This document shows, one piece after another, positions 30,350 through 39,426 of a stretch of DNA of 64,000 bases (position 1 is its first letter; each line of letters starts with the position of its first letter). Where the stretch lies: NCBI RefSeq assembly GCF_015693305.1, contig NZ_CP065138.1, positions 620,001 to 684,000 on the forward strand, read 5' to 3'. Source of the DNA: Sphingobium sp. Cam5-1. GTDB lineage: Bacteria > Pseudomonadota > Alphaproteobacteria > Sphingomonadales > Sphingomonadaceae. The position numbers and the translations under genes were made by a program. The notes beneath the pieces were generated by a model. It was not told the origin of the DNA, did no database searches, and saw only the letters and a program-made list of their open reading frames with translations.

Positions 30350-31744
30350 ATGACAATCCTGCGCAAGACATGCGGCAGCCTGATGGCGCTGTGCGCCGCG
30401 ACCATGGTAACGACCGGCTGGGCACAGACTACGGACCTGAAGAGCGCCATTGCGGCGGCGATCGACAGTCATCCGGAAATCAACCAGGCGATCCAGAACA
30501 AGGAAGCCATCGAGTTCGAACGGGAACAGGCAAAGGGCTTGTATCTGCCCCGGGTCAGCGTGGAAGGATCGGCTGGCATTCGTCGGCTGGAGAATAACAC
30601 GCGGCGGACGCTCGGCATCGGCGACCAGACGCTCTATCCGCTGGAAGCGAGCGTGCTGGCCGAAGAAACGCTGTTCGATTCGGGCTATCGCAGCGCTGAA
30701 AAGCGGCGTCAGGCCGCGCGGATCGACGGAGCTGCGCTGCGCGTGGGCGAACGGTCGCAGTTCGTCGCGCTGAACGTCACGCGGCAGTATCTGGATTATA
30801 TGCTGCAACAGCGGGTCGTTGCCGCGGCTGAGGATAATATCGCTTTCCACCGCAAGCTGCTGGGCGACCTGGGCGAGGGCGTGTCGAAGGGGTCGATCAG
30901 CATCGCTGACCAACAGCAGGCCGAAGAGCGGCTGCAATCAGCGCTGGTCCGCAAGAGCGAAGCTGAGCAGGACCTGACCAACGCGGCGATCAGCTTCCGC
31001 ACTCTGACCGGTCTTTCGATCGATCAAGTGTCGATGCCCGATGCGGTGACGAGCGCTGTACCGCCGACGCTGGACGAAGCGATTGCGGGCGCGCGCGCCA
31101 ACAACCCGCTGATCCGGGAAGCTGAGGCTGACATCCAGGCTGCCCATGCGGTCGTAGACGAGGCGGAGTCCGAGCTTGGACCCAAGGTTGTACTGGAAGG
31201 GCGCGGCCGCGTCGGTGAGGATGTGGACGGCTTTCGTGGCAGTACCAATGATGTGCAGGGGCGTGTCGTCCTGCGTTGGCAGCTTTTCGATGGCGGTATC
31301 AACCGGGCGAAGGTCCAGGAAATGACCCGTCGGGCCAGCGAGGCGCGTTTCCGGCTCAGCCAGCGTCAGCGCGAGGCGGAAGATGATGTACGCACTGCCT
31401 GGAACCGTTGGGATACGGAAAAGAAGCGGCTGACCGACTTGTCGCGTCAGGGCACGGTGTCTGATTCCCTGCTGGTGTCCTATCGCGAGCAGTTCAACGT
31501 CGGCCGCCGGTCGCTGCTCGACGTGCTGGATACGCAGAATACCCGCTTCAATACGCAGGTGCGGACGGAAACCTCCCGCTTCTCTGAAATCTTCGCGCAA
31601 TATCAGATTCTGGCGGCGACCAATCAGTTGCTCGACACTCTGGGGATAGCCCAGCCTTCGGGCGCCAATCCCTATGCGCGCAAGAAATATGATGTCCCGG
31701 ACCTTCCGCCCGCCGAATTGCAGCGGCGGCGCTATCCGGGCTGA
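30350..31744 (+). CDS. TolC-family outer-membrane secretion protein (LapE-like)
   Basis: 464 aa with a signal peptide (TILRKTCGSLMALCAATMVTTGWAQ). Two outer-membrane-efflux repeats are visible: one beginning LKSAIAAAIDSHPEINQA (about 30), the second beginning LDEAIAGARANNPLIREAEAD (about 240). The helical barrel contains RWQLFDGG (about 305) and FNVGRRSLLDVLDTQN (about 382-397), typical of type I TolC proteins. It forms the outer-membrane channel for the upstream adhesin. It sits 13 bp after the OmpA-like gene; a hairpin separates it from the ABC transporter gene. Confidence 0.93.
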   Translation: MTILRKTCGSLMALCAATMVTTGWAQTTDLKSAIAAAIDSHPEINQAIQNKEAIEFEREQAKGLYLPRVSVEGSAGIRRLENNTRRTLGIGDQTLYPLEASVLAEETLFDSGYRSAEKRRQAARIDGAALRVGERSQFVALNVTRQYLDYMLQQRVVAAAEDNIAFHRKLLGDLGEGVSKGSISIADQQQAEERLQSALVRKSEAEQDLTNAAISFRTLTGLSIDQVSMPDAVTSAVPPTLDEAIAGARANNPLIREAEADIQAAHAVVDEAESELGPKVVLEGRGRVGEDVDGFRGSTNDVQGRVVLRWQLFDGGINRAKVQEMTRRASEARFRLSQRQREAEDDVRTAWNRWDTEKKRLTDLSRQGTVSDSLLVSYREQFNVGRRSLLDVLDTQNTRFNTQVRTETSRFSEIFAQYQILAATNQLLDTLGIAQPSGANPYARKKYDVPDLPPAELQRRRYPG

Positions 31745-31761
31745 GTTTCCATCTTTGGGGT

Positions 31762-31783
31762 CACCCCGGCTTCGGCCGGGGTG
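31762..31783 (+). promoter_or_regulatory. Intercistronic TTCG hairpin
   Basis: A perfect 9-bp GC-rich stem (31762-31770 and 31775-31783) closed by a TTCG tetraloop, in the 53-bp gap between the TolC-like and ABC transporter genes. There is no T-run, so it is more likely an mRNA-stabilising or partial-attenuation structure than a full terminator. Confidence 0.5.
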
Positions 31784-31797
31784 GCGCGGGGTAAACA

Positions 31798-33957
31798 ATG
31801 TTGGAACGAAGCACATTAAGTCTGGCCGAATGGCTGGACCATCAGAGTTCGCCCGGTGACGAGCTGACCGAATGCATCGCCCATGTGGCGCGGCATTTCG
31901 ATCGATCGCCGGGGATCGTCGCTCTACGGGCGGGTCTTGCCGTTGATGAATCCGGGCGCTTGCCCTTTCATCAGGCGGAGTCCGCGCTGGATCAGATCGG
32001 CCTGCTGAGCGATCATGTTCGCGGACGGCTGGACAAATGGCGGCCCGCCAACCTGCCCGCTATCCTGCCGCTAAGGGGCGAGCGTTTCCTCCTCCTGCTG
32101 GACATCAAGCAGGGCGATGCGCTGGTTCAATTGCCTCATGCGAGCGAACCGGTATGGGCGCGGCTTTCCGACCTGGAATCCTATTTCACCGGCGAGGCGC
32201 TGGCGGTCATGGCCGATCACGGCCGCGAACGAGCCGAGGAAAGGCCGTGGGACGAGCGGGCGCGGCAGCATTGGTTCTGGCGCGAAGTCTGGCGGGCGCG
32301 TGGGTCCTTTGGCTACGTCATGCTGGCGGCGGGGATCATCAACCTTCTCGCCTTCGCGTTGCCGCTGTTCACGATGAACGTCTATGACCGGATCATTCCG
32401 AACAAGGCGGCTTCCAGTCTGTGGGTATTGGGCGCGGGCGTCATGCTGGCCTTTGGGCTGGATTTTGCCTTGCGGCTCGCTCGGGCGCGGCTGGTGGACG
32501 AGGCTGGCCGGGAAATCGACGAGCGGCTGTCGCAGCGGTTGTTCGAAAAGGTGATGAACGTGCCGCTCGCCAGCCGTGCGGGCAGCACTGGTGCGCTGGC
32601 ACGACGCGTGTCGGAATTCGAAAGCGTCCGGGAATTTTTCACATCGACCACCGTGGTGCTGGTGGTGGATATCAGCTTCCTGTTTGTGTTTGTCGGCATC
32701 ATCGCGCTTCTGGGCGGATGGCTCGCGGTCGTGCCTGTCGTCATGATCGGCATCATGGCCACGGCTGGCTTTTTCCTTCAGCGCTCCATGGCCAGCCTGT
32801 CGCGTGATGCGCAAGCGGACTCGAGCCTGCAAAGCGCCGCGCTGGTGGAAGCGATCGGGGGCATCGAAACGCTGAAGGCATGCCGCGCCGAAGGGCGGAT
32901 GCTGGACCGGTGGCGCCGTTATGCGCGGATGAGTGCATCGACGCAGGAAAAGCTGCGGCGGCTAAGCTCGACCAGCGTGACACTGGCGTCGCTGTGCCAA
33001 CAGGTGACGAGCATCGCATTGGTGATCGGCGGATTTTACATGTTCGCGGCGGGCGAGATCACCATGGGTGCGATTATCGCCATCGTGATGCTAGCGGGCC
33101 GGTCATTGGCACCTGTTGGACAGCTGGCCTTCGTAATCGTGCGAGCGCGGCAGGCGATGACGACTTTGAGCAGCCTCCAGACCCTGATCGACCAGCCTGA
33201 CGAACGGCTGGACGGCGCGCGTGGTATCATCCCGAAGGTGCGCAAGGGCGCAATCGTCGCCAAGGGACTGGAATTCAGCTATCCGGGCGTCACTCAGCCC
33301 AGCCTCAAAGGCATCGACCTGCGCGTCGAACCGGGCGAACGGATCGGAATCATCGGACGCGTGGCGTCGGGTAAGTCCACGCTGGGGCGGGTGCTGTGCG
33401 GCCTTTATCCTCCGGGCGGCGGCATGTTGACCATCGATGATGTGGATAGCCGCCAATATCATCCGCACGAATTGCGCGCTGCCTTCCGCTATGTCGGGCA
33501 GGATGCGGAGCTGTTCAGCGGATCGGTGCGGGAAAACCTGTTGCTGGGCGCGCGGGACGCAGATGATGAGAAGCTGCTGGACGCGCTGGAGCGGTCGGGG
33601 GCCTCGCGCTTCTTTGGACGGGATGCCGCCGGATTCGACCTTCATATCGGTGAGCGCGGCAGTCGCCTGTCGGGCGGGCAGCGGAGCTTCCTGGTGTTGG
33701 CGCGGGCGTTGGTGGAGCCGACCAGGCTGCTCTTCCTCGATGAGCCGACCGGGGCGATGGATAATCAAACGGAAAATCTGTTTGTCGACCATCTGGCAAG
33801 GGCGCTGGAGCCCGAACAGACGCTGATCGTATCGACGCACCGCCATGCCCTGCTGCGGATCGTGGACCGGCTGATCGTGATCGACCAGGGTGTGGTTCTG
33901 GCCGACGGGCCGCGCGATGAGGTTATCGGGCAGCTTCAAAAAGGAGCGGTCCAATGA
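31798..33957 (+). CDS. Type I secretion ABC transporter (permease-ATPase, LapB-like)
   Basis: 719 aa. The N-terminal ~130 residues fit a C39-like domain that lacks the catalytic Cys motif, as in RTX/Lap exporters that do not cleave their substrate. A six-helix ABC membrane domain follows (about 165-440; FGYVMLAAGIINLLAFALPLF begins it). The ATPase domain has Walker A GRVASGKST, a Q-loop RYVGQDAELFSGS, signature RLSGGQRSF, Walker B LLFLDEPTGAMD and the switch His in VSTHRHALL. It powers export of the adhesin. Its stop overlaps the hydrolase start (ATGA). Confidence 0.94.
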   Translation: MLERSTLSLAEWLDHQSSPGDELTECIAHVARHFDRSPGIVALRAGLAVDESGRLPFHQAESALDQIGLLSDHVRGRLDKWRPANLPAILPLRGERFLLLLDIKQGDALVQLPHASEPVWARLSDLESYFTGEALAVMADHGRERAEERPWDERARQHWFWREVWRARGSFGYVMLAAGIINLLAFALPLFTMNVYDRIIPNKAASSLWVLGAGVMLAFGLDFALRLARARLVDEAGREIDERLSQRLFEKVMNVPLASRAGSTGALARRVSEFESVREFFTSTTVVLVVDISFLFVFVGIIALLGGWLAVVPVVMIGIMATAGFFLQRSMASLSRDAQADSSLQSAALVEAIGGIETLKACRAEGRMLDRWRRYARMSASTQEKLRRLSSTSVTLASLCQQVTSIALVIGGFYMFAAGEITMGAIIAIVMLAGRSLAPVGQLAFVIVRARQAMTTLSSLQTLIDQPDERLDGARGIIPKVRKGAIVAKGLEFSYPGVTQPSLKGIDLRVEPGERIGIIGRVASGKSTLGRVLCGLYPPGGGMLTIDDVDSRQYHPHELRAAFRYVGQDAELFSGSVRENLLLGARDADDEKLLDALERSGASRFFGRDAAGFDLHIGERGSRLSGGQRSFLVLARALVEPTRLLFLDEPTGAMDNQTENLFVDHLARALEPEQTLIVSTHRHALLRIVDRLIVIDQGVVLADGPRDEVIGQLQKGAVQ

Positions 33958-34973
33958 TCGGACGGACATGGAGGTTGCCAGCGTCTGAGGCTTGCATGCT
34001 CGGCCTCGGCGGGGCGCTTGTTATAGCCTTGGCGGCGGGAACGGTTGGCTGGCGCGGGAACGACGTTCCCAAGGCTGCGGTCGAAACGAAGGTCATCGAC
34101 GGTGCGCCCGCAATACCCCGTCAGTATCGCGCGCTGGTGGAGATCACAGAGAGCGAAGCTGCGCCCTTGACGACTGGGCAGGAGGCAGAGGCGCAGAATG
34201 GCAGGCTGCGGTTTGTGTCCGGAGCCATTGCCGCAGCATCGCCTTTCCGGGCGCTTCAATCCGCAGGCGAGGACAGGAGCCGCGCGCTGCAATGCCTGAC
34301 GCAGGCGATCTATTATGAAGCAGCAGCCGAACCGGAAAGCGGACAGCGCGCGGTGGCGCAGGTCGTTCTCAACCGTGTACGTCATCCCGCGTTCGCAAAG
34401 ACGGTGTGCGGCGTGGTGTATCAGCGCTTCAACGCGTCAGTGTGCCAGTTCAGTTTCGTATGTGATGGTTCACTTGCGCGGCGGCCGATGGCCGTCCTCT
34501 GGAATCGGGCGCAGCGGATCGCGGCGGCGGCGCTGGCGGGACAGGTCGAACCGAGCGTTGGCACGGCGACCCATTATCATGCCGATTATGTGTTCCCTGG
34601 ATGGGCGCCGCATCTGGCGAAGCTGGTGAAGATTGGCGCACACATCTTCTATCGCTGGCCGGGCGCGTGGGGCCTGCCGCGTGCTTTTACGGGACGCTAT
34701 GCCGGGGGTGAATATATCCCTGCCTTCGATCCATCGCAGATGGTGGCGGTGAGGGAGCCGCAGATCGATTATCCTGCGGTGGCGGCGCTGCCCGAACGCC
34801 GGGCGGCCAATGATGTGGGCGGGCGGATGGACCCGTCCAAGGGATGGAAGCTCTCCATTCCTGATCCTTCACAAGGGGGCGGCGCTCTCACCAGCATGCT
34901 GGCAGCGCAGGAAAAGGCTAAGGCGGTGGCGCTCGCCGCCGATGAACATGCAATGCAAGAGGCAAAACCATGA
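33954..34973 (+). CDS. SleB-type cell-wall hydrolase (Hydrolase_2 family)
   Basis: 339 aa with an N-terminal hydrophobic signal/anchor (about 12-32). The SleB/CwlJ catalytic domain is at about 102-235: QCLTQAIYYEAAAEPESGQ (the conserved Glu region), AVAQVVLNRVRHPAFAKTVCGVVYQ, CQFSFVCDG and ATHYHADYVFPGWA. Family members cleave peptidoglycan. Placed between the ABC transporter and adaptor genes with ATGA overlaps on both sides, it may open the wall locally for assembly of the secretion complex. That role is inferred. Confidence 0.88.
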   Translation: MIGRTWRLPASEACMLGLGGALVIALAAGTVGWRGNDVPKAAVETKVIDGAPAIPRQYRALVEITESEAAPLTTGQEAEAQNGRLRFVSGAIAAASPFRALQSAGEDRSRALQCLTQAIYYEAAAEPESGQRAVAQVVLNRVRHPAFAKTVCGVVYQRFNASVCQFSFVCDGSLARRPMAVLWNRAQRIAAAALAGQVEPSVGTATHYHADYVFPGWAPHLAKLVKIGAHIFYRWPGAWGLPRAFTGRYAGGEYIPAFDPSQMVAVREPQIDYPAVAALPERRAANDVGGRMDPSKGWKLSIPDPSQGGGALTSMLAAQEKAKAVALAADEHAMQEAKP

Positions 34974-36244
34974 TGGGGCGCTGGATCAGCTGGCTGCGGG
35001 GGCAGCCGGGCAACAAGCAGGTCATCCTGTATAGCGGCGGAGGCATGCTGGCGTTCCTGTTATGGGCCAGCCTCGCTCCGGTGGATGAGGTGACGCACGG
35101 GCAGGGGCGGGTTATCCCGTCGAGCAAAGCGCAGGTCATCCAGTCCGCCGAGCCGACCACGATCGAGGAGATATTGGTCCGGTCAGGGCAGAAGGTCAGC
35201 AAGGGGCAGTTGCTGGTGCGTCTGGACGACGCAATGCTGGCGTCCGAACTGGGGCAGTTGCAGGCGGAGACGCGATCGCTGACGGCTCGGGCAGGACGGC
35301 TGGAGAAGGAAGGCACCGGGACAGGGGCCAACTGCGCCACGGGTGGCCCCGAATGTCAGCAGGAGCAGGCGCTAGCCGCAGTTCGGCAATCGGCGCTTCG
35401 CAGCAAGCAGGATGGGCTTTCGGCCCAGGTGGAACAGCGCCGCCGCGAACTGGGCGAGGCGCAGGCGACGATCGACAGCCTGGGTGGCAGCGTTCAGTTG
35501 GCGCGGCAGAGGGTGGCAATGCTGGAGCCGCTTGCGGCCAAGTCCATTGTCCCGCAGACCGAATTGCTCGACGCCCGGCGTGAACTGGTGGATGCGCAAG
35601 GGCGGCTTAACGCGGCGCAGCAGCAGGCGTCGCGTGCATCGGCCGCGATCCGCGAGGCCCAGGCGCAACTGTCCGAGGCGAATTTTCAATTCAAGCAGGA
35701 TGCGCTGAACGAACGTAGTCAGCTGGAGGCCAAGATTGCGGTCAATAGCGAGTCCCTGCGCGGCGCGAAGGGTCGAGCGCAACGCGCGGAAATTCGTTCG
35801 CCCGTCGATGGCGTGGTCAACGATGTGCAGGTGACGACCATCGGCGGCTTCGTGACGGCGGGGCAGAAGATCATGCAGATCGTCCCCATCGGCGACAAGC
35901 TGCTGGTGGAGGCGCGGGTGAAGCCGAACGACATCGCCTTCATCAAGACCGGTGATCGTGCGGTCGTTAAGGTCACCGCCTATGACTTTTCCATCTATGG
36001 GGGCCTGAGCGGCACCGTGCAGCAGGTGTCGGCTGATAGCGTCTATGACGAAGCGACGCGGGAGGCCTATTTCACGGTGGTAGTTGAAACCGACCGCGCT
36101 TGGCTGGGCACTGGCGCGCACAAGCTGCCCATCACGCCCGGCATGGTGTGCGATGTGGAGATATTGACGGGCCGCAAGTCGGTGTTGGCCTATCTGCTCA
36201 AGCCCATCATGAAGGCGCGGTCGGAGGCTCTGCGGGAGCGGTAA
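34970..36244 (+). CDS. HlyD-family type I secretion periplasmic adaptor (LapC-like)
   Basis: 424 aa. One N-terminal TM helix (about 20-38, VILYSGGGMLAFLLWASL) is followed by the HlyD start motif VDEVTHGQGRVIPSSKAQVIQ. A lipoyl half-motif (EEILVRSGQKVSKGQLLVRLDD) and a long coiled-coil hairpin (about 95-265) follow, then the second half-motif EIRSPVDGVVNDVQV and a beta-barrel end with KPNDIAFIKTGDRAVVKVTAYDFSIYGGL. It bridges the ABC transporter to the TolC-like protein. Last gene of the plus-strand secretion operon; converges on the protease gene 13 bp away. Confidence 0.94.
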   Translation: MMGRWISWLRGQPGNKQVILYSGGGMLAFLLWASLAPVDEVTHGQGRVIPSSKAQVIQSAEPTTIEEILVRSGQKVSKGQLLVRLDDAMLASELGQLQAETRSLTARAGRLEKEGTGTGANCATGGPECQQEQALAAVRQSALRSKQDGLSAQVEQRRRELGEAQATIDSLGGSVQLARQRVAMLEPLAAKSIVPQTELLDARRELVDAQGRLNAAQQQASRASAAIREAQAQLSEANFQFKQDALNERSQLEAKIAVNSESLRGAKGRAQRAEIRSPVDGVVNDVQVTTIGGFVTAGQKIMQIVPIGDKLLVEARVKPNDIAFIKTGDRAVVKVTAYDFSIYGGLSGTVQQVSADSVYDEATREAYFTVVVETDRAWLGTGAHKLPITPGMVCDVEILTGRKSVLAYLLKPIMKARSEALRER

Positions 36245-36257
36245 GCAGTGACTGTGC

Positions 36258-37286
36258 TCAGCGAGCGGCGAACTGGACCGGCAGTGGCTTCGTTACGCGA
36301 TAGCCGTGCGTCCAGCGGCCGTAAGCGTTGAAGCTCATGATCGGCCGATAGTCGCTGACCTCTGAAGAAGGCAGCACCCGATCTGTCATATTGTCTAGGA
36401 TCATCAGGTCGCTGCCAACACGCACTGCCAGCACCGCGTGATCGGTCTGCCTCACCAGATCGCGCGCGATGACGAGGAACATGGCGTGGCGATCGAAGCC
36501 AGCCGCTTCCAGAAGCTGCATCTTGGCGATGGCATAATCTTCGCAATCGCCAGCCCCGCGTTGGAGCGACTGGCTGGCTGAAGCCCAGCTGTCGTGGCCT
36601 TGCCGATCGTCAACGAAGCGCAGGCGGCTGTTGATCCAGCTATTCACCATCTCCACCTGCTGTAGCCCGGCAGCGGCGCGCGCCGACCGCAAGAGGCTGG
36701 CCGACAGGACGGTAGCCGGAGCGAACCGGGTAGCGGCGGCCCATTTGTCGTCGAGCGGTGTCCGGCTGACTGCCATCGCCACCGATCCGAAGATGTCCGG
36801 CTGTCCCGCGCGCGGCGCTGGAGTAGATGGCAGCGGGGTGGACTTTGGCATGGCGAAGGTGGCCACAGGCGCTGTGATGAGGTCGCGCATGAAGGTGGGC
36901 ACGAGGTCGGGCTGCTTATAGCTGAGTGCAGGCTGGCTGAGGGTCAGGCGGATGCCTTGCAGTTCCCATCCGGGCATGCGCGAAAGCGTCCGGTCAACGC
37001 GGCTGTCGTTGACGATAGCTTGCGGTTCCGCGACTGGCGGTGCCCAGTTGAAGGATGACATGCTGCCCTGCTGCGCGCTGATGGCGGCAAGGCGGCTCAT
37101 GCCGCCTGCGAGTAGGGTGGATGCGAGGCGATCGGCCTGTCCATAGTCTGCGCCCTTTAACGCGGCGCTGGTGATGCTGCCGGTCGGCGTAAGGGTTTGC
37201 GCGAGCGCGGTGCCGCTCTGCACCGACAGCAGCAGAGCCGGTGCGGCAAGCGGTGCGATGCGAAGGATCTGGGCGAAGCCTGACAT
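36258..37286 (-). CDS. LapG-like periplasmic transglutaminase-like cysteine protease (BTLCP)
   Basis: 342 aa with a signal peptide (about 1-29). The bacterial transglutaminase-like cysteine protease domain is C-terminal: VNSWINSRLRFVDD (about 214-227), then catalytic Cys248 in GAGDCEDYA, His283 in TDHAVLAV and Asp298 in LMILDN. Acidic residues flanking the Cys (D247, E249, D250) match the LapG calcium/catalytic site. LapG cuts LapA-type adhesins after two Ala residues; the adhesin here has such a PAAG site. The ~200-residue N-terminal extension has no match I recognise. No LapD-like c-di-GMP receptor gene is next to it. Confidence 0.88.
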   Translation of the reverse strand: MSGFAQILRIAPLAAPALLLSVQSGTALAQTLTPTGSITSAALKGADYGQADRLASTLLAGGMSRLAAISAQQGSMSSFNWAPPVAEPQAIVNDSRVDRTLSRMPGWELQGIRLTLSQPALSYKQPDLVPTFMRDLITAPVATFAMPKSTPLPSTPAPRAGQPDIFGSVAMAVSRTPLDDKWAAATRFAPATVLSASLLRSARAAAGLQQVEMVNSWINSRLRFVDDRQGHDSWASASQSLQRGAGDCEDYAIAKMQLLEAAGFDRHAMFLVIARDLVRQTDHAVLAVRVGSDLMILDNMTDRVLPSSEVSDYRPIMSFNAYGRWTHGYRVTKPLPVQFAAR

Positions 37287-37402
37287 GCTTGCCCGTATCG
37301 CGCGGAAGATTGAACATCCCGTCGCCCGCAGTGGTTAATGCTGCGGTAGCCACGAAATCCGGAGGGGGCACTGTCGCGCGGCGATGCTTGCCTGCGAGAG
37401 GG

Positions 37403-39382
37403 TCAGGCGTCGATCGCTTCTTCGTCCACCGTGGCCGCATTTTCCTGAATGAAGGCGAAGCGGTGGGCGGGGTTGGTTCCCATCAGGCGCTCGACCAATT
37501 CCCGCACTTGCTGACGATCCTCGATATCGTCGGGCAGGGTTATGCGGATGAGGCTGCGGGTCTTGGGGTCCATGGTGGTTTCGCGCAACTGGCCGGGGTT
37601 CATTTCGCCAAGGCCCTTGAAGCGGCTGACTTCGACCTTCTTGCCCTTGAACTCGGTGCGCAGCAATTCTTCGCGATGAGCGTCGTCGCGTGCATAGAGG
37701 CTCTTCCCCCCGGCAACGAGGCGGTAGAGCGGCGGCTGGGCGAGATAGAGGTGCCCGCGCCGCACCAGTTCCGGCATTTCCTGGAAAAAGAAGGTCATGA
37801 GCAGTGTGGCGATATGCGCGCCATCGACGTCAGCGTCGGTCATGATGACGACGCGCTCATAGCGCAGATTGTCGGGATTGCAGTCCTTGCGCGTGCCGCA
37901 ACCGAAGGCCAGGATCATGTCGGCGATTTCCTGGTTCGCCAGGATTTTCGCGTTGTTGGCTGATGCGACGTTCAGGATTTTGCCGCGTAGGGGCAGGATC
38001 GCCTGCGTCTTGCGGTCGCGTGCCTGTTTGGCCGACCCACCTGCCGAATCGCCTTCGACCAGGAAAATTTCCGTGCCTTCGGGATCGTCGGTCGAACAAT
38101 CGGTAAGCTTGCCCGGCAAGCGCAGCTTGCGGGCGGATGTCGCGGTCTTGCGCTTGACCTCCTTTTCCGCCTTGCGCTTCAGCCGCTCGTCCATACGGTC
38201 GATGACATAGGCGAGCAGCGCCTTGCCCCGCTCCATATGGTCCGACAAATAATGGTCGAAATGATCGCGCACCGCGTTCTCGACGAGGCGGGCGGCTTCC
38301 GGGCTGGTCAGGCGATCCTTGGTCTGGCTCTGGAATTGGGGATCACGGATGAAGACCGACAACATGATTTCGGAAGAGGTCACGATGTCGTCTGCGGTGA
38401 TGTCCTTCGCCTTCTTGTTGCCGACCAGTTCGGCGAAGGCGCGGATACCCTTAACCAAAGCGGCGCGCACCCCTGTTTCGTGTGTGCCGCCGTCGGGCGT
38501 CGGAATGGTGTTGCAATACCAGCTATAGCTGCCGTCCGACCAAAGCGGCCAGGCGATCGCCCATTCGACGCGGCCCGCCGCGTCAGGAAAATCCTGGCTA
38601 CCAGAGAAGAAGGCGCTGGTCGCGCATTCGCGTGTGCTGATCTGTTCCTTCAGATGATCGGCAAGACCACCGGGGAACTGGAACACGGCTTCGGCTGGCG
38701 TATCGTCGCTTATGAGTTCGGGCGCGCATTTCCAGCGGATCTCGACGCCCGCGAACAGATAGGCCTTGGAACGGGCAAGCCGGTAAAGACGAGCGGGCTT
38801 GAACTTTTGCTCGCCGAAAATTTCATGGTCGGGGATGAAGCTGACCGATGTGCCCCGCCGATTAGGTGCCCCGCCGATCTTCTGAAGGCCGCTGGTAGGC
38901 AAGCCCTGCGCGAAGCTTTGACGGAACAATTCCTTGTTGAGCGCGACTTCCACCACGGTCACGATCGAAAGCGCGTTCACCACGCTGATGCCTACGCCAT
39001 GAAGGCCGCCGGACGTGGCATAAGCCTTGTCGGTGAACTTGCCACCGGAGTGGAGCGTGGTGAGAATTACCTCCAGCGCCGATTTGCCGGGAAATTTCGG
39101 GTGCATTCCAACCGGAATGCCGCGGCCATTGTCGGTGATGGTCAGCTTATTGCCGGGTTCCAGCATGACCTCGATACGGGTGGCATGTCCCGCAACCGCT
39201 TCGTCCATGCTGTTGTCGAGCACTTCGCTGGCGAGATGATGGAGTGCCCGCTCGTCCGTCCCGCCGATATACATGCCTGGACGGCGGCGAACCGGCTCCA
39301 GTCCTTCGAGCACTTCGATGGAGGATGCATCGTAATCGGAGGAGGAAAGCGGCTGGCTCGCGAACAGATCGGACATGCGCAC
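37403..39382 (-). CDS. parE: DNA topoisomerase IV subunit B
   Basis: 659-aa ATPase subunit that works with ParC to unlink replicated chromosomes. The GHKL ATPase motifs are EVLDNSMDEA, ITDNGRGIPVGMHPKFPGKSALEVILT and the SGGLHGVGISVVNALS lid. The TOPRIM domain is seen in IFLVEGDSAGGSAKQARDRKTQAILPLRGKI and MTDADVDGAHI. The VRRRPGMYIGGTDERALHHL region is typical of ParE rather than GyrB, and the length lacks the GyrB insertion. An in-frame ATG two codons later (39376) is equally good. Confidence 0.94.
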   Translation of the reverse strand: MRMSDLFASQPLSSSDYDASSIEVLEGLEPVRRRPGMYIGGTDERALHHLASEVLDNSMDEAVAGHATRIEVMLEPGNKLTITDNGRGIPVGMHPKFPGKSALEVILTTLHSGGKFTDKAYATSGGLHGVGISVVNALSIVTVVEVALNKELFRQSFAQGLPTSGLQKIGGAPNRRGTSVSFIPDHEIFGEQKFKPARLYRLARSKAYLFAGVEIRWKCAPELISDDTPAEAVFQFPGGLADHLKEQISTRECATSAFFSGSQDFPDAAGRVEWAIAWPLWSDGSYSWYCNTIPTPDGGTHETGVRAALVKGIRAFAELVGNKKAKDITADDIVTSSEIMLSVFIRDPQFQSQTKDRLTSPEAARLVENAVRDHFDHYLSDHMERGKALLAYVIDRMDERLKRKAEKEVKRKTATSARKLRLPGKLTDCSTDDPEGTEIFLVEGDSAGGSAKQARDRKTQAILPLRGKILNVASANNAKILANQEIADMILAFGCGTRKDCNPDNLRYERVVIMTDADVDGAHIATLLMTFFFQEMPELVRRGHLYLAQPPLYRLVAGGKSLYARDDAHREELLRTEFKGKKVEVSRFKGLGEMNPGQLRETTMDPKTRSLIRITLPDDIEDRQQVRELVERLMGTNPAHRFAFIQENAATVDEEAIDA

Positions 39383-39426
39383 AAGCTATAAGCGGGTCGG
39401 CGGCGGGCGCAAGCAGGAGCTATGAA

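Noticed and set aside
37287..37402. A lapD-like or other small gene between the protease and parE genes
   Set aside because: Only 116 bp, with no frame showing a ribosome site and sensible product.
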